Below, piece by piece: positions 27,325-35,675 of a stretch of 64,000 nt of DNA; within the stretch, counting starts at the first letter, position 1, and each line of letters opens with the position of its first letter. The stretch spans positions 1 to 64,000 of the forward strand of contig JAOTTS010000005.1 in NCBI GenBank assembly GCA_029864335.1, written 5' to 3'. The stretch comes from Candidatus Nitrosopumilus sp. Lineage in GTDB: Archaea; Thermoproteota; Nitrososphaeria; Nitrososphaerales; Nitrosopumilaceae. A model generated the notes under the pieces. The model was not told the DNA's origin, searched no databases, and was given only the letters and a program-made list of their open reading frames with translations. The translations under genes and the position numbers were made by a program.

Positions 27325-28233
27325 ATGAACAAAAATGTGCAACTAGAAGAATATCTCAGAGCAGGAAAAATTGCTGCAGAAGTAAGAGAAATGGTCAGGA
27401 AAAAAGATTGGATTGGAAAATCGGTTTATGATATTTGTGAAGAAGTTGAAGGAGAAATCAAAAAAAGGGGTGCAAAATGTGCATTTCCAGTAAACACCAG
27501 CATTAATGAAATTGCAGCACACTATACTGCAGAGCCTAACGATCCAATTACAATCAAGGATACGGACATGGTAAAAATTGATCTTGGTGCTCAAATTAAT
27601 GGATACATTGCAGATACTGCAGTAACTGTTTGCTATGATGCACAATTCGATGGATTAATCCAAGCTGCAGAAGAAGCATTAGGAAATGCAATGTCCATGA
27701 TAAAAGCAGGAGTAAAAGCAAGCGATATTGGACGTACAATTGAAACTACAATAAAGCAAAGAGGATACAAGCCAATTGCAAATCTTAGTGGACATTCATT
27801 GGATCAATATACTATTCATGCAGGAAAATCCATTCCAAATATTTGGTCAATTGGTGGATTTTCACTTTCTGAGAATTCTGCATATGCATGTGAACCATTT
27901 GTCACCACAGAGCAGGGCGGAGGATTTGTCAGAAATGGGCAAATCAGAAATATTTTTGCAATAAATTCACGAAAGAAAACAAAACATGAAGAAGCTGACA
28001 GACTACTTGATTTTATCTGGGAGGAATTTAACATGTTGCCATTTGCATTGAGATGGATAACAAAAGAATGGGATGAAAAACAAGCAGGAGAATTACTAGA
28101 TGTTTTGATAAAAAAGAAAGCAATTCAGGCATATCCAGTTCTTATTGAAGTAAATGAGCAAAAAGTTGCTCAGGCAGAACACACATTTATTCCATTAGAA
28201 AATGGTGTTACAGTAACTACAAAAGATCCATGA
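27325..28233 (+). CDS. map: Methionine aminopeptidase, type II
   Basis: 302 aa. The pita-bread fold metal ligands are in the usual places: H66 (AAHYTAEP), D86 (KIDLGAQ), D97 (YIADTAVTV), a His in NLSGHSLDQY, and Glu residues in YACEPFVTTE and QAEHTF. The type II insertion is present, as in all archaea. It removes the N-terminal Met from new proteins. The gene has its own promoter gap. Confidence 0.95.
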   Translation: MNKNVQLEEYLRAGKIAAEVREMVRKKDWIGKSVYDICEEVEGEIKKRGAKCAFPVNTSINEIAAHYTAEPNDPITIKDTDMVKIDLGAQINGYIADTAVTVCYDAQFDGLIQAAEEALGNAMSMIKAGVKASDIGRTIETTIKQRGYKPIANLSGHSLDQYTIHAGKSIPNIWSIGGFSLSENSAYACEPFVTTEQGGGFVRNGQIRNIFAINSRKKTKHEEADRLLDFIWEEFNMLPFALRWITKEWDEKQAGELLDVLIKKKAIQAYPVLIEVNEQKVAQAEHTFIPLENGVTVTTKDP

Positions 28234-28248
28234 ACACCATGAAGTAAA

Positions 28249-28364
28249 TTGAGTGAAGAAGTAAGACCGTGTCCTAAATGTGGAGGATTTATGTTCAAAG
28301 AACAAGGAGAGACAGCATATCATGGTTTTGCCCAACTTGTAATCTAAAATTCAGAACAGAATAA
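28249..28364 (+). pseudogene. Zinc-ribbon protein gene broken by a one-base deletion
   Basis: The TTG frame (28249) gives SEEVRPCPKCGGFMFKEQ...ETAYH, then runs to an early stop. One base missing near 28322 (catgg for cattgg) restores WFCPTCNLKFRTE to a stop at 28364. That would pair the first knuckle CPKC with a second knuckle CPTC, a normal zinc ribbon of 38 aa. Total length 116 is one short of a multiple of three. It follows MetAP by 15 bp. Confidence 0.75.
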
Positions 28365-28371
28365 TTCAGAA

Positions 28372-28551
28372 TTATTGTTCTAGGGTTTCGCCGAAAATTT
28401 TCTCAATGAAACTCATTCCGTCACAGGAATCACATTTAGAGCATTCAGTAAACAAAACATCACCTTCAGAAAATTTTCTTTTTTTTTGCATTCCACATTT
28501 GGAGCATTTTTCAACAGTATATTCTAGAATGATTTTTTTCTTTGAAAACAT
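28372..28551 (-). CDS. Small zinc-ribbon protein (59 aa)
   Basis: The ATG at 28551 overlaps the stop of the DUF1512 gene (TAATG), so the two are translationally coupled. It has two knuckles, CSKCGMQ and CSKCDSC, in a basic protein. It is probably structural zinc; no function is known. Confidence 0.75.
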   Translation of the reverse strand: MFSKKKIILEYTVEKCSKCGMQKKRKFSEGDVLFTECSKCDSCDGMSFIEKIFGETLEQ

Positions 28552-29681
28552 TATTGTGGCACCCCAGCAGAATTGCCTACACCGATTATAGCAATGGATT
28601 GACCTTGAGTTGTGTTTTCTTGAATCATTTCATAAACTTGAGTACGTACATCATCTGCCTTATCTGCAATTTCTTTGGTCATCAATGTAATTGCCTCTTT
28701 AACGGATTGTTTAACAACTATTGAAAATATTGGAATGTTTTTAGATGTTGCAATTGCTTCAATTTCGAATTTTTCAGTTCCAATTCCACCAATTGCAGCA
28801 CCGAATCCACGTGCCACAGTTGCAGAATCTTCGCCTTCCATCTTTAATGCAGCATCAATCATAATTATTACATCAATTTCGTTTTCAGAAACAATTTTTT
28901 CTAAACCATCAGCAGGTCTTCCAACAGTAGATCCTGGACCTTCAGCTTTTAAAAAAAATAGATTTCTGCCCTCAAATTCAGATTTTGCAAGAACAGTTTG
29001 AAATGCAACTGTTTCTTTTTGATTCTTTAACATCATTTTTCCAACAACCATAGGACCAATTCCATCACCCACAGGTTGTCCTTTTTTAAATACAGGAATT
29101 GCTTCTTTCATTGCCTCGGATTGCTCCATTATAAAAGGAAGAATCATCTGTAAAGGTAAAATTAATGGATAGTTATTTTGTTTCTTTGCAGTCAGATACA
29201 TGTGATTAATTATTTTGTAAATCATTTGTAGGGAAGACGCAATTTCAAGTAAAGTTTGAACTTTGGTCAATTCAATATTACTCATTTGGGGGGAAAGGGA
29301 TCTTACGTGTTCTCGAGTGTAATCTTCTCTAGACCTAACAATGTGTCTAACTTTGTCAACTATTCCATTAGGATCCATATCAACTGGCATTATTGTAAAA
29401 TAATCTATAAAGCGGTCAATTTTTTGAACTGGATCATCTACTGGTTTCAAATTTTTCTTCACATAATTAATTAATTCTTCTCGAGATTCATTTCTAAAAC
29501 CATCAAGCTTACCAATTCCTTTTTTGATTTCACCCGAAGTAACATAGAGTTGAATTCGTTGTCCATAAAACACAAAAAAGAAAATTGGAAGAATCCAAAT
29601 TAACATCATTATTGGATTTGTGTCATCACTCATTGCAAAAAGCTGATCAAAATCAAAACTTGTAAAATTCACTAAACTCAT
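28551..29681 (-). CDS. DUF1512 family archaeal membrane-anchored protein
   Basis: 376 aa. An N-terminal membrane helix (about 23-42) precedes a soluble domain with features of DUF1512: long helical part (50-200), then PVGDGIGPMVVGKMM and GPGSTVGRPADGLEKIV, with IIMIDAALKMEGEDS as a possible Asp-containing site. It is conserved in archaea with unknown activity. A zinc-ribbon gene is coupled to its 3' end (TAATG overlap). Confidence 0.83.
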   Translation of the reverse strand: MSLVNFTSFDFDQLFAMSDDTNPIMMLIWILPIFFFVFYGQRIQLYVTSGEIKKGIGKLDGFRNESREELINYVKKNLKPVDDPVQKIDRFIDYFTIMPVDMDPNGIVDKVRHIVRSREDYTREHVRSLSPQMSNIELTKVQTLLEIASSLQMIYKIINHMYLTAKKQNNYPLILPLQMILPFIMEQSEAMKEAIPVFKKGQPVGDGIGPMVVGKMMLKNQKETVAFQTVLAKSEFEGRNLFFLKAEGPGSTVGRPADGLEKIVSENEIDVIIMIDAALKMEGEDSATVARGFGAAIGGIGTEKFEIEAIATSKNIPIFSIVVKQSVKEAITLMTKEIADKADDVRTQVYEMIQENTTQGQSIAIIGVGNSAGVPQ

Positions 29682-29714
29682 CGATCGTCGAATCTAAATT
29701 AAATCATTCGTCCC

Positions 29715-29834
29715 ATGGCTAAAAAGAATACCAAAAATTCGAAAAAAATGGTCAGAGAGACAAAAAAATTGGCGAGTGTTTTTATTATAGATAAAGGGTG
29801 CTCATTCTGTCTATTAACATTTAATGATAATTGA
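29715..29834 (+). CDS. Possible lysine-rich small protein (39 aa)
   Basis: The ATG at 29715 opens a very basic N-terminus (MAKKNTKNSKKMVRETKK) followed by a hydrophobic and Cys-containing end. The stop lies at the edge of the frameshifted zinc-ribbon copy. It may be real or a remnant; I see no family. Confidence 0.3.
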   Translation: MAKKNTKNSKKMVRETKKLASVFIIDKGCSFCLLTFNDN

Positions 29835-29991
29835 CTAGGATCGAATCAAAATTAAACAAACAGTTTCAAATTATTTTCAATACTACTTACAATTCCATGA
29901 TAGGTTATGTTCAAAATGTCACTCTTCAGACAAATCATTAGTCTTAGATGAGGAAACCTTTGAGACTATCTGCGATAAGTGCAGAGAATAA
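29831..29991 (+). pseudogene. Frameshifted copy of a small zinc-ribbon gene
   Basis: This is a paralogue of 33789-33950, by eye about four fifths identical over 160 bp. It starts at TTG with MTRIESKLNKQFQ and then IIFNTTYNSMIG. It loses the frame where ggtta replaces ggttta (near 29903); the next frame continues LCSKCHSSDKSL and ends ICDKCRE. Length 161 is one base short of the intact 162. Confidence 0.75.
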
Positions 29992-30085
29992 GCATCAGTT
30001 GGCTCTTTAATTGTCGGGACTGTCAATACAAAATAAAATTAGATTGAAAAATAAATTAATGTTGAGAAATTAATTGAAAATAAAA

Positions 30086-30774
30086 TTAGTTTCTATGCAC
30101 TGAATAAATTGGATACATATTTTTTTGACCAATTGAAAGGCTTTTTTTTTCTTCAAAGTAATAACCTTCAAAATTTTTCACAAATGGATAAAGATCACCA
30201 CCAATAACAACTCCATTTTTTTCTGCTCTATAGTTTATCTTGGCACAGATATTTACAGGAGACCCGAAAAGATCAGTGCCAGAGATATTAGTGGATTTCA
30301 TTATAGCTACTTTTCCATAATCAGCACTGACACGATAATTCAGAGCAGGCAAGCCTTCTTTTTTGAAATATTCAGAGATTAACTTTTGTGCATCAATCAT
30401 TGTAAGACTAGAATCAAGATAACTGCGAAAGCCAAAACCACTTTTTTGCTCAGGGGCCTCAGCAAAATAATAAAACAGACTGTCTCCACAATTCTTAATT
30501 GTGATCCCACCAAAACTATGCAAAATTTCTGTCATTGAATTTAAAAAGTTTTCATAATATCTGCACCACCTATCTCATTCATGTTTGCAGAAATTATTGT
30601 AGAATTTACTATATCAATAAACCCAACACAATACTTTTCAGATAAACCAGAAAATTTTATCATATAGTGGGGAGAACCCATCTCATTATACATTGGATAT
30701 TCATATTTTCTTTCTTTTGATTGGGAATTATTGAAACACTCATTCATTATCCAGTTGGTCAATTTTTTCTTCAT
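30086..30774 (-). pseudogene. Class III adenylate/guanylate cyclase domain protein, split by a one-base frameshift
   Basis: Two frames join at about 30541. The first (30541-30774) holds the first metal-binding motif, FIDIVNST. The second (30086-30535) starts with ILHSFGGITIKNCGDSL (second metal Asp) and continues with DLFGSPVNICAKINYRA and GGDLY, typical of a class III catalytic domain. A missing T in a T-run (ACTTTTTAAA) causes the break; adding one base gives a 229-aa protein. Class III cyclases make cAMP or cGMP. It overlaps the upstream zinc-ribbon frame by ATGA. It may be decayed, or a sequencing error. Confidence 0.8.
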
Positions 30775-31016
30775 GCTTTACCCACCTTATTTTGATCTCC
30801 GCTAAAGGTCATTATTGCTGCATGGACTTGCTGGTCTTCTACTGCAGTGTCATATTTCTCATGTCAATAGTAGGTTTTTGCAAACTTTGCTGGTGTTTTT
30901 ACATATTGAATTTTGCCAACTTGGTTTCCACATATACAGACTCCTAACTTGAATGGAATTTCTCCCTGTCCGCATTGAGAACAGACCTTGTAGTCATTTC
31001 TTGTTTCTTGTTTCAT
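30771..31016 (-). pseudogene. Zinc-ribbon gene upstream of the cyclase with an in-frame TGA
   Basis: The ATG at 31016 begins MKQETRNDYKVCSQCGQGE, and a second CxC group follows (GVCICGN). TGA at 30864-30866 stops it at 50 aa, but the same frame remains open for a further 30 codons and ends with a stop overlapping the cyclase ATG (ATGA at 30771-30774). That ending makes a translationally coupled pair likely in the ancestor, so the TGA is probably a nonsense mutation. The 50-aa form may still work. Confidence 0.65.
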
Positions 31017-31077
31017 GAAAAAACTACCCAATAATCGCATATAGGCTCTGTGATAATATTGTTAACAGTGTTAACAC

Positions 31078-31297
31078 TTATGCCTTTTTGATTTCAGGTG
31101 CTTTTTCTTTTTTATCCTTAACCTTTTGCCATTCCGTCTTTTCTGCAGTAAGCTGGTTAAGATGAGCAGTTACATTTTGCAGTTGTGTTTAGATTCTTGC
31201 ATTCGTTATACACTAACTCAAAGGCGGTTCTAGAGTTTAGCTCGTTTTGGTTAAACTGCTGATAGATATCTTCTAGTGTAGTTTTTTGATTTGACAA
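31078..31297 (-). pseudogene. Frameshifted copy of a small coiled-coil protein gene
   Basis: A paralogue of the intact gene at 35676-35894. TTG start at 31297; TLEDIYQQFNQNELNSRTAFELVYNE is read normally, then two bases are lost near 31190. The next frame continues QLQNVTAHLNQLTAEKTEWQK and ends PEIKKA. The shared sequence also runs past the start codon into upstream DNA. Confidence 0.8.
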
Positions 31298-31333
31298 TGC
31301 AAATTATTTTAAAAAATGGTATTGAGGAAGTGT

Positions 31334-31659
31334 TCAGGCACCTAATCCTAGATTTCTTAATGCAGTAACAACTTGGGTAAGTGTTATACCAGCAGGAATT
31401 GTTTGCTGAACTCCAAATCTATACACTTTTCTAAACGCAGGACTTTCTGGGGTTAATTTCTCACCATCTGCAATTCTCTTTTTGATATACCTGAAGAAGC
31501 ATTAGTTCCTTCAGGAGGTAAGAAAGTAGTATATTCCTCTTTTTCCTCGGCATATCCAATTATTGCCATACAGAAATCAGTCAAATCAATTGACATTTCT
31601 TTTAACCAATCCTCAAACTTTAGTTCCTTGTCATCAATTAGTAGTATGATATGCTTCAT
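31334..31659 (-). pseudogene. Frameshifted gene with C-terminal QTIPAG/NLGLG motif
   Basis: The ATG at 31659 gives MKHIILLIDDKELKFEDWLKE and ends in frame at 31453. With one A added to the A-run near 31480, the frame continues KKRIADGEKLTPESPAFRKV and then QTIPAGITLTQVVTALRNLGLGA, ending at 31334. The last 22 residues closely match the end of the gene at 36615-36787, which fixes the correct frame. Total length 326 is one short of a multiple of three. Function unknown. Confidence 0.7.
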
Positions 31660-31662
31660 CTT

Positions 31663-32114
31663 TTATTCATTGAAAATACCCATTCGTCCACCAGAACCAT
31701 TCTCAAAAAGAACTAGGGCATCTGCATTGTTGTGCTACACATATTGAGCATATCTTCAATCTCAGTATTAGTCCAACCCCTTTCAACTACGGTCTTTACC
31801 TTGGATGGCAATAATCTCTTTAATTTCTTAAAATTAAGCAAAATGTCATTCATTTCTAGAAAAGCCTGAATGGGATAATAGTATCCACCAATAGAATTAG
31901 AATGGTTGTTGTCTATTCTGTAAAATATGTAATCTTCAATTAACATCGGGGGTTCTTTTGTATCCATTTCCAATAGATCAGAATACTTTTCAAACTTTGC
32001 AAATTTCTTGAAATACTGCATTCTAATGGTATAACCCTCTCTTGTTACCTCAGTTTTTAGTTCAGCCAGGAAAAGTCTGAAACATCTTTCTATGTTGTTA
32101 TTGTACATTTTCAA
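31663..32114 (-). pseudogene. Truncated and frameshifted tyrosine-recombinase (integrase) fragment
   Basis: The ATG at 32114 opens 133 residues that look like the N-terminal, SAM-like core-binding domain of thaumarchaeal integrases (basic, helical; ending KTVVERGWTNTEIEDML). A one-base shift in NMCSTT leads to ADALVLFENGSGGRMGIFNE, similar to the start of the catalytic domain (ALxLFxxSxGxRxG), where the first catalytic Arg is expected. The rest of the catalytic domain is missing. A remnant of an integrated element is inferred. Confidence 0.6.
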
Positions 32115-32170
32115 ATTAATTAAAACACATTATTAATGCTTTAATTATAGTTCAAATACAAAAACTGAAT

Positions 32171-32731
32171 ATGCCACAAACAAAACCAATTGTAAGTGTG
32201 GAAAACGTTGTAGCCTCAGCTTCTGTGGACCAGAAGATGGACTTAAATGAAATCACTAAAACATTTCCAGATGTAGAATATCATCCGGATCAATTTCCAG
32301 GTCTAGTTTTTAGATTAAAGACACCAAAGACGGCGACATTGATTTTTACTTCAGGTAAAATGGTATGTACAGGTTCCAAATCTGAGGAGATGGCAAGAAA
32401 GGCAGTAAAAACAGTAGTACAAAAACTTCGGAAAGGAGGAATTAAAGTAAAAAAAGATGCCACAGTACAAATTCAAAACATCGTAGCATCAATTAATTTA
32501 GGTGGAAAAATCCATTTAGAGCAAGCAGCCAGAACATTGCCTAGAAGCATGTACGAACCAGAACAATTTCCCGGACTTATTCACAGAATGCTAGATCCTA
32601 AGACGGTGATTTTGTTATTTTCATCAGGAAAACTTGTCTGTACAGGAGCAAAGCAAGAGCCAGATGTTTACAGATCAGTCAATAATTTGCACGCATTACT
32701 AGAAGAAAAAGACCTAATGATTTATGATTAA
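32171..32731 (+). CDS. tbp: TATA-box binding protein
   Basis: 186 aa, two direct repeats of the TBP saddle: residues about 8-95 and 98-186, each with the FPGLVFRLKTPKTATLIFTSGKMVCTG pattern (cited here in part: FPGLVFR, FTSGKMVCTG and FPGLIHR, FSSGKLVCTG). It binds the TATA element and with TFB recruits RNA polymerase. It is intact within the otherwise decaying region, as expected of an essential gene. Confidence 0.97.
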   Translation: MPQTKPIVSVENVVASASVDQKMDLNEITKTFPDVEYHPDQFPGLVFRLKTPKTATLIFTSGKMVCTGSKSEEMARKAVKTVVQKLRKGGIKVKKDATVQIQNIVASINLGGKIHLEQAARTLPRSMYEPEQFPGLIHRMLDPKTVILLFSSGKLVCTGAKQEPDVYRSVNNLHALLEEKDLMIYD

Positions 32732-32908
32732 TCATAAATCAAATCTATTTTCATTAATTTCTACAATTTGTGTATAAACACGATTATTATTTTATGCCAA
32801 TTTAGAAACAACAATCATACAATTCTGAAAAAATGGTTCCCAAAGAATCCACTTTGAAAATATGGATGGTAAGGAGGTAAGATGAACTCCCTTTTAAAAA
32901 TTTAAAAA

Positions 32909-33238
32909 TTATTTTATTGGACTGCCCAATGGTACATCTTCATTTATTGTCAACCAAAATGGTTTGTCACCAACATCAGCTGCTAACAGCATTGCATTTG
33001 ATTCAACACCTGCCATTTTTTTTGGTTCTAAATTTGCAATAACAATTACAGTCTTGCCCACAATATCTTCAGGGTGATAATATTGGGCACCGCCAATTAT
33101 TACATCTCGTTTATCATCATTTCCTAAATCAATTTGGCCTTTGATAATTTTGGATTTACCCTCAATAGGTTCAGTTGAAATAATTTTTGCAACTCTAATG
33201 TCTAGTTTTGCAAAATCATCATAGGATACATTTGACAT
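32909..33238 (-). CDS. tRNA-binding OB-fold protein (MetRS C-terminal domain/CsaA-like)
   Basis: 109 aa. The sequence FAKLDIRVAKIISTEPIEGKSK, IIGGAQYY, VGKTVIVIANLEPKKMAGVESNAM matches the tRNA-binding OB fold that follows or stands beside methionyl-tRNA synthetase. It likely acts as a stand-alone MetRS beta subunit that binds tRNA; in archaea it can also serve as a multisynthetase component. Confidence 0.9.
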   Translation of the reverse strand: MSNVSYDDFAKLDIRVAKIISTEPIEGKSKIIKGQIDLGNDDKRDVIIGGAQYYHPEDIVGKTVIVIANLEPKKMAGVESNAMLLAADVGDKPFWLTINEDVPLGSPIK

Positions 33239-33276
33239 GATAAACCCTAATGTTTCCTGTTAAAATAAATTCGCAT

Positions 33277-33492
33277 TCATTGTAATTCCTTTTTGTCGAT
33301 TCCACTAGTTTCAATTTCATATCTTAGAGCAGCAGGAAGATCCATGTATTTTTTGTTGGCTATTTCAATGATTTGATCATCTGGAACATTTACTTTTTTT
33401 AACAATTTACCACGCTGATGAGCATAAGCATTCTTCCAAAAACCAGCGCCATCTAATGTTCCAATTTTTGGCATGTATTTTGTGGGTTTCAT
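33277..33492 (-). CDS. Conserved-looking hypothetical protein (71 aa)
   Basis: A basic soluble protein of 71 aa with a Gly-rich start (KIGTLDGAGFWKNAYAHQRGKLLKK) and an acidic helical end. No domain known to me. It lies 38 bp upstream of the OB-fold gene on the same strand, so they may be co-transcribed. Confidence 0.6.
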   Translation of the reverse strand: MKPTKYMPKIGTLDGAGFWKNAYAHQRGKLLKKVNVPDDQIIEIANKKYMDLPAALRYEIETSGIDKKELQ

Positions 33493-33788
33493 TTTTTTTC
33501 AAATTTTAAGTGACTGTGACGGAAGAATGGCAAACGCCATTGGAACTGGAGTTACTGTTCCGGATTTTAGGCATGTTGCCCATCACAGTCTATTTGCAAT
33601 GCAGTTGGAATCTAATATATTGTATGCGGATAAAATTTAGAACATTATAGGTATTCCGTTATAACCTAATGGCTGAATTAAATAGCAATTTTACAATTAA
33701 ACTCGATGGCATTACACAGTTCGGTCTATTGCGTGGTTCTGAAAAAACCATTTCCTTCCTAGTTGCATTATTGTGAAAATCAAAAATC
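33493..33788. other. Intergenic stretch with short unassigned frames
   Basis: About 300 bases between the 71-aa gene and the zinc-ribbon gene. Two ATG frames, 33527-33640 (37 aa, MANAIGTGVTVPD...) and 33671-33775 (about 35 aa, MAELNSNFTIKLDG...), look more protein-like than chance but match nothing I know. They are possible remnants, not supported as genes. Confidence 0.35.
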
Positions 33789-33950
33789 TTGACTCGGATC
33801 GAATCAAAGTTAAACAAGCAGTTTCAAATTATCTTCAAGATTAATTACAATTCCATGATAGGTTTATGTTCAAAATGTTACTCTTCAGGCAAATCCCTTG
33901 TCTTTGACGAGGATGGCTTTGAGAAAGTATGTGACAAGTGCAGAGAATAG
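33789..33950 (+). CDS. Small zinc-ribbon protein (53 aa), intact member of a local family
   Basis: TTG start at 33789: MTRIESKLNKQFQIIFKIN, then MIGLCSKCYSSGKSLVF and a second knuckle VCDKCRE at the end. The two C-x2-C knuckles form a zinc ribbon. A shorter form from ATG 33855 (31 aa) is possible. Frameshifted paralogue at 29831-29991; a shorter relative at 34470-34586. It is 12 bp upstream of hicB on the same strand. Confidence 0.7.
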   Translation: MTRIESKLNKQFQIIFKINYNSMIGLCSKCYSSGKSLVFDEDGFEKVCDKCRE

Positions 33951-33962
33951 ATTCAAAGATAA

Positions 33963-34223
33963 ATGAATAAATGCAATAATCAACCAGTAATCACATTGAA
34001 GACCACACACAAGCAAGGAGGCAGAGAGTTTACCATAATGATTCAAAAAGAATCAGAGGGAGGATACAGTGGACAGTGCCTTGAAATTCCAGGGGTAATC
34101 AGCCAAGGGGAAACCCTAGGCGAATTAAAGAAGAACATGAGAGAGGCTATACAACTATCAGTAGAATATCTCAAAGACAAGGCAAAATCAGAAAACAAAA
34201 AAATTGTCAAGATTTCTGCATGA
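33963..34223 (+). CDS. hicB: HicB-family antitoxin
   Basis: 86 aa. The HicB core TIMIQKESEGGYSGQCLEIPGVISQGETLGELKKNMREAI (abbreviated: GGYSGQC, EIPGVISQGET, LGELKKNMREAI) is clear. It neutralises the HicA toxin downstream and often autoregulates. The hicA ATG overlaps its stop (ATGA), so the two are coupled. Antitoxin-first order. Confidence 0.9.
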   Translation: MNKCNNQPVITLKTTHKQGGREFTIMIQKESEGGYSGQCLEIPGVISQGETLGELKKNMREAIQLSVEYLKDKAKSENKKIVKISA

Positions 34224-34435
34224 GCCTTAGAAATCATCGTTGGCATGATGTCTACAAAGTCCTAAAGAAGCATGGATTTGATGTCGCAAGACAACGTGGA
34301 GACCATCTTCAAATGGTTCATCCAGATGGGAGATTTGTAACTTTGATCAAGAAAGATCCTATCAAGGTTGGAACACTAAAGGCTATTTTGATTCAGGCAG
34401 ACATTTCACAAAAAGAATTTCTAAGTCAAGTGTAA
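34220..34435 (+). CDS. hicA: HicA-family mRNA interferase toxin
   Basis: 71 aa. The double-stranded-RNA-binding-like fold contains KHGFDVARQRGDHLQMVHPDG; the His of RGDH takes the place of the catalytic His (usually GSH) of HicA. Toxins of this family cleave mRNA. Overlap of its start with the hicB stop is typical. It lies in the accessory region with integrase remnants. Confidence 0.88.
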   Translation: MSLRNHRWHDVYKVLKKHGFDVARQRGDHLQMVHPDGRFVTLIKKDPIKVGTLKAILIQADISQKEFLSQV

Positions 34436-34469
34436 TAGATTTTGGCATATTGAATCATGTCGATTTCCC

Positions 34470-34586
34470 ATGAAGGGATTATGCCATAAATGTCACTTCT
34501 CAGGAATAGAAGTTATTCTTACGGAGATAACAAGAAATGAGATCGGAGTATCTATAATTCCTTTATGTGACAAGTGTAGAAAATAA
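34470..34586 (+). CDS. Small zinc-ribbon protein (38 aa)
   Basis: ATG 34470: MKGLCHKCHFSGIEV ... LCDKCRK. Two C-x2-C knuckles, 25 residues apart. It resembles the 31-residue C-terminal part of the 33789 protein, with a longer loop. It follows hicA by 34 bp on the same strand. Confidence 0.6.
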   Translation: MKGLCHKCHFSGIEVILTEITRNEIGVSIIPLCDKCRK

Positions 34587-34645
34587 ACTAGGTTATTCTG
34601 CAAATTAAAAAATTAAGAAAATTAGAATTTCTAAAAAACCAGTTT

Positions 34646-35640
34646 TCAAAGCTCACATCTTATTGGAGCAGTCGTGTCTCCTACATCAGAAATACATGTG
34701 TCAGTTCCTATACCGCCATTCATGACATCATCACCTGCCCTGCCAGCAAGAAAGTCATTTCCTGGTTGACCCAAAATGTTATCATTTCCAAGTCCACCAT
34801 CCATTGAATCATCTCCAAATCCACCAGATATCTCATCGTTTCCAAGACCTGCAAGAATCAGATCATGTCCTATTCCACCTATCAGTCTGTCACTTCCATC
34901 ATTGCCAAAAATAATATCATTGCCTGCATTTCCGTTAATGATGTCATTGCCTGCACCTCCGATTATGCAGTCAGCGCCTGCCCTGCCAGAAATATCATTT
35001 CCTGCATCTGAAGCTAGGATAAGATCATTGAAGATGGTTCCTTGTAAAACATTACCAAGTAAACCAAGTCTGTTATCAATTGGAATGTATTGTCCACTAA
35101 GTATAAGCTGGTTAATGGTCATATCATTGCAGTATGTTGTCAAATCGGTAGTACCGTCAATAACAGCTATTATCTTAACCAATTCAAAATCTACATAGAC
35201 TTTGTTGGTTTCAGGGTTTACGAAAATAAACACAGGACCAGGAAGAACAGGAATGGTATCAATAATTGTATCTGAATTACCATCAATCACAGAGACAGAA
35301 ACCTTCATTGTTAGCTACATAGATTTTGTTTGTAATGGGATTAATGTCAATCCCAAAAGGATTCTCAATAAGAATGGTAGTAACTACGGCATCAGTAGTA
35401 CCATCAATCACAGAGACGGTACCATCAATCAGAGACGGTATCATCATTACCGTTACTTACATAGATTTTGTTGGTTGTCGGGTTTATGGCAAAATCGAAT
35501 GAAGAAATAGTTTCATCGCCTATAGAAATTATGCTATAACAGAGTCAGCATATACCATTGAAACAGCAGACAATGAGCCAAGTAGAATAATTGAGAAAAA
35601 TGCAGTTAGTATTATTTTGTGATTCGTATAATTTGTGAGA
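34646..35640 (-). pseudogene. Secreted beta-propeller (YVTN) plus RTX-repeat protein, broken by several frameshifts
   Basis: The open 3' part (34646-35308, 220 aa) has a YVTN-like repeat (FVNPETNKVYVDFELVKIIAVIDG) and then six to seven glycine-rich calcium-binding repeats (GNDIINGNAGNDIIFGN type). Upstream, in other frames, are further propeller repeats (FAINPTTNKIYVSN, DINPITNKIYVAN) and a signal-like stretch (FFSIILLGSLSAVSMVYA). At least three frame changes separate these pieces. The ancestor was an exported calcium-binding beta-propeller protein. A start codon for the signal peptide is not clear. Confidence 0.75.
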
Positions 35641-35675
35641 ATAACAAGTATTTTAGTTTTAGATTAGATAACAAT

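Noticed and set aside
33527-33775. Two short frames of about 35 codons
   Set aside because: No recognisable family, no clear ribosome site and they lie in a decaying region; recorded only as an intergenic note.
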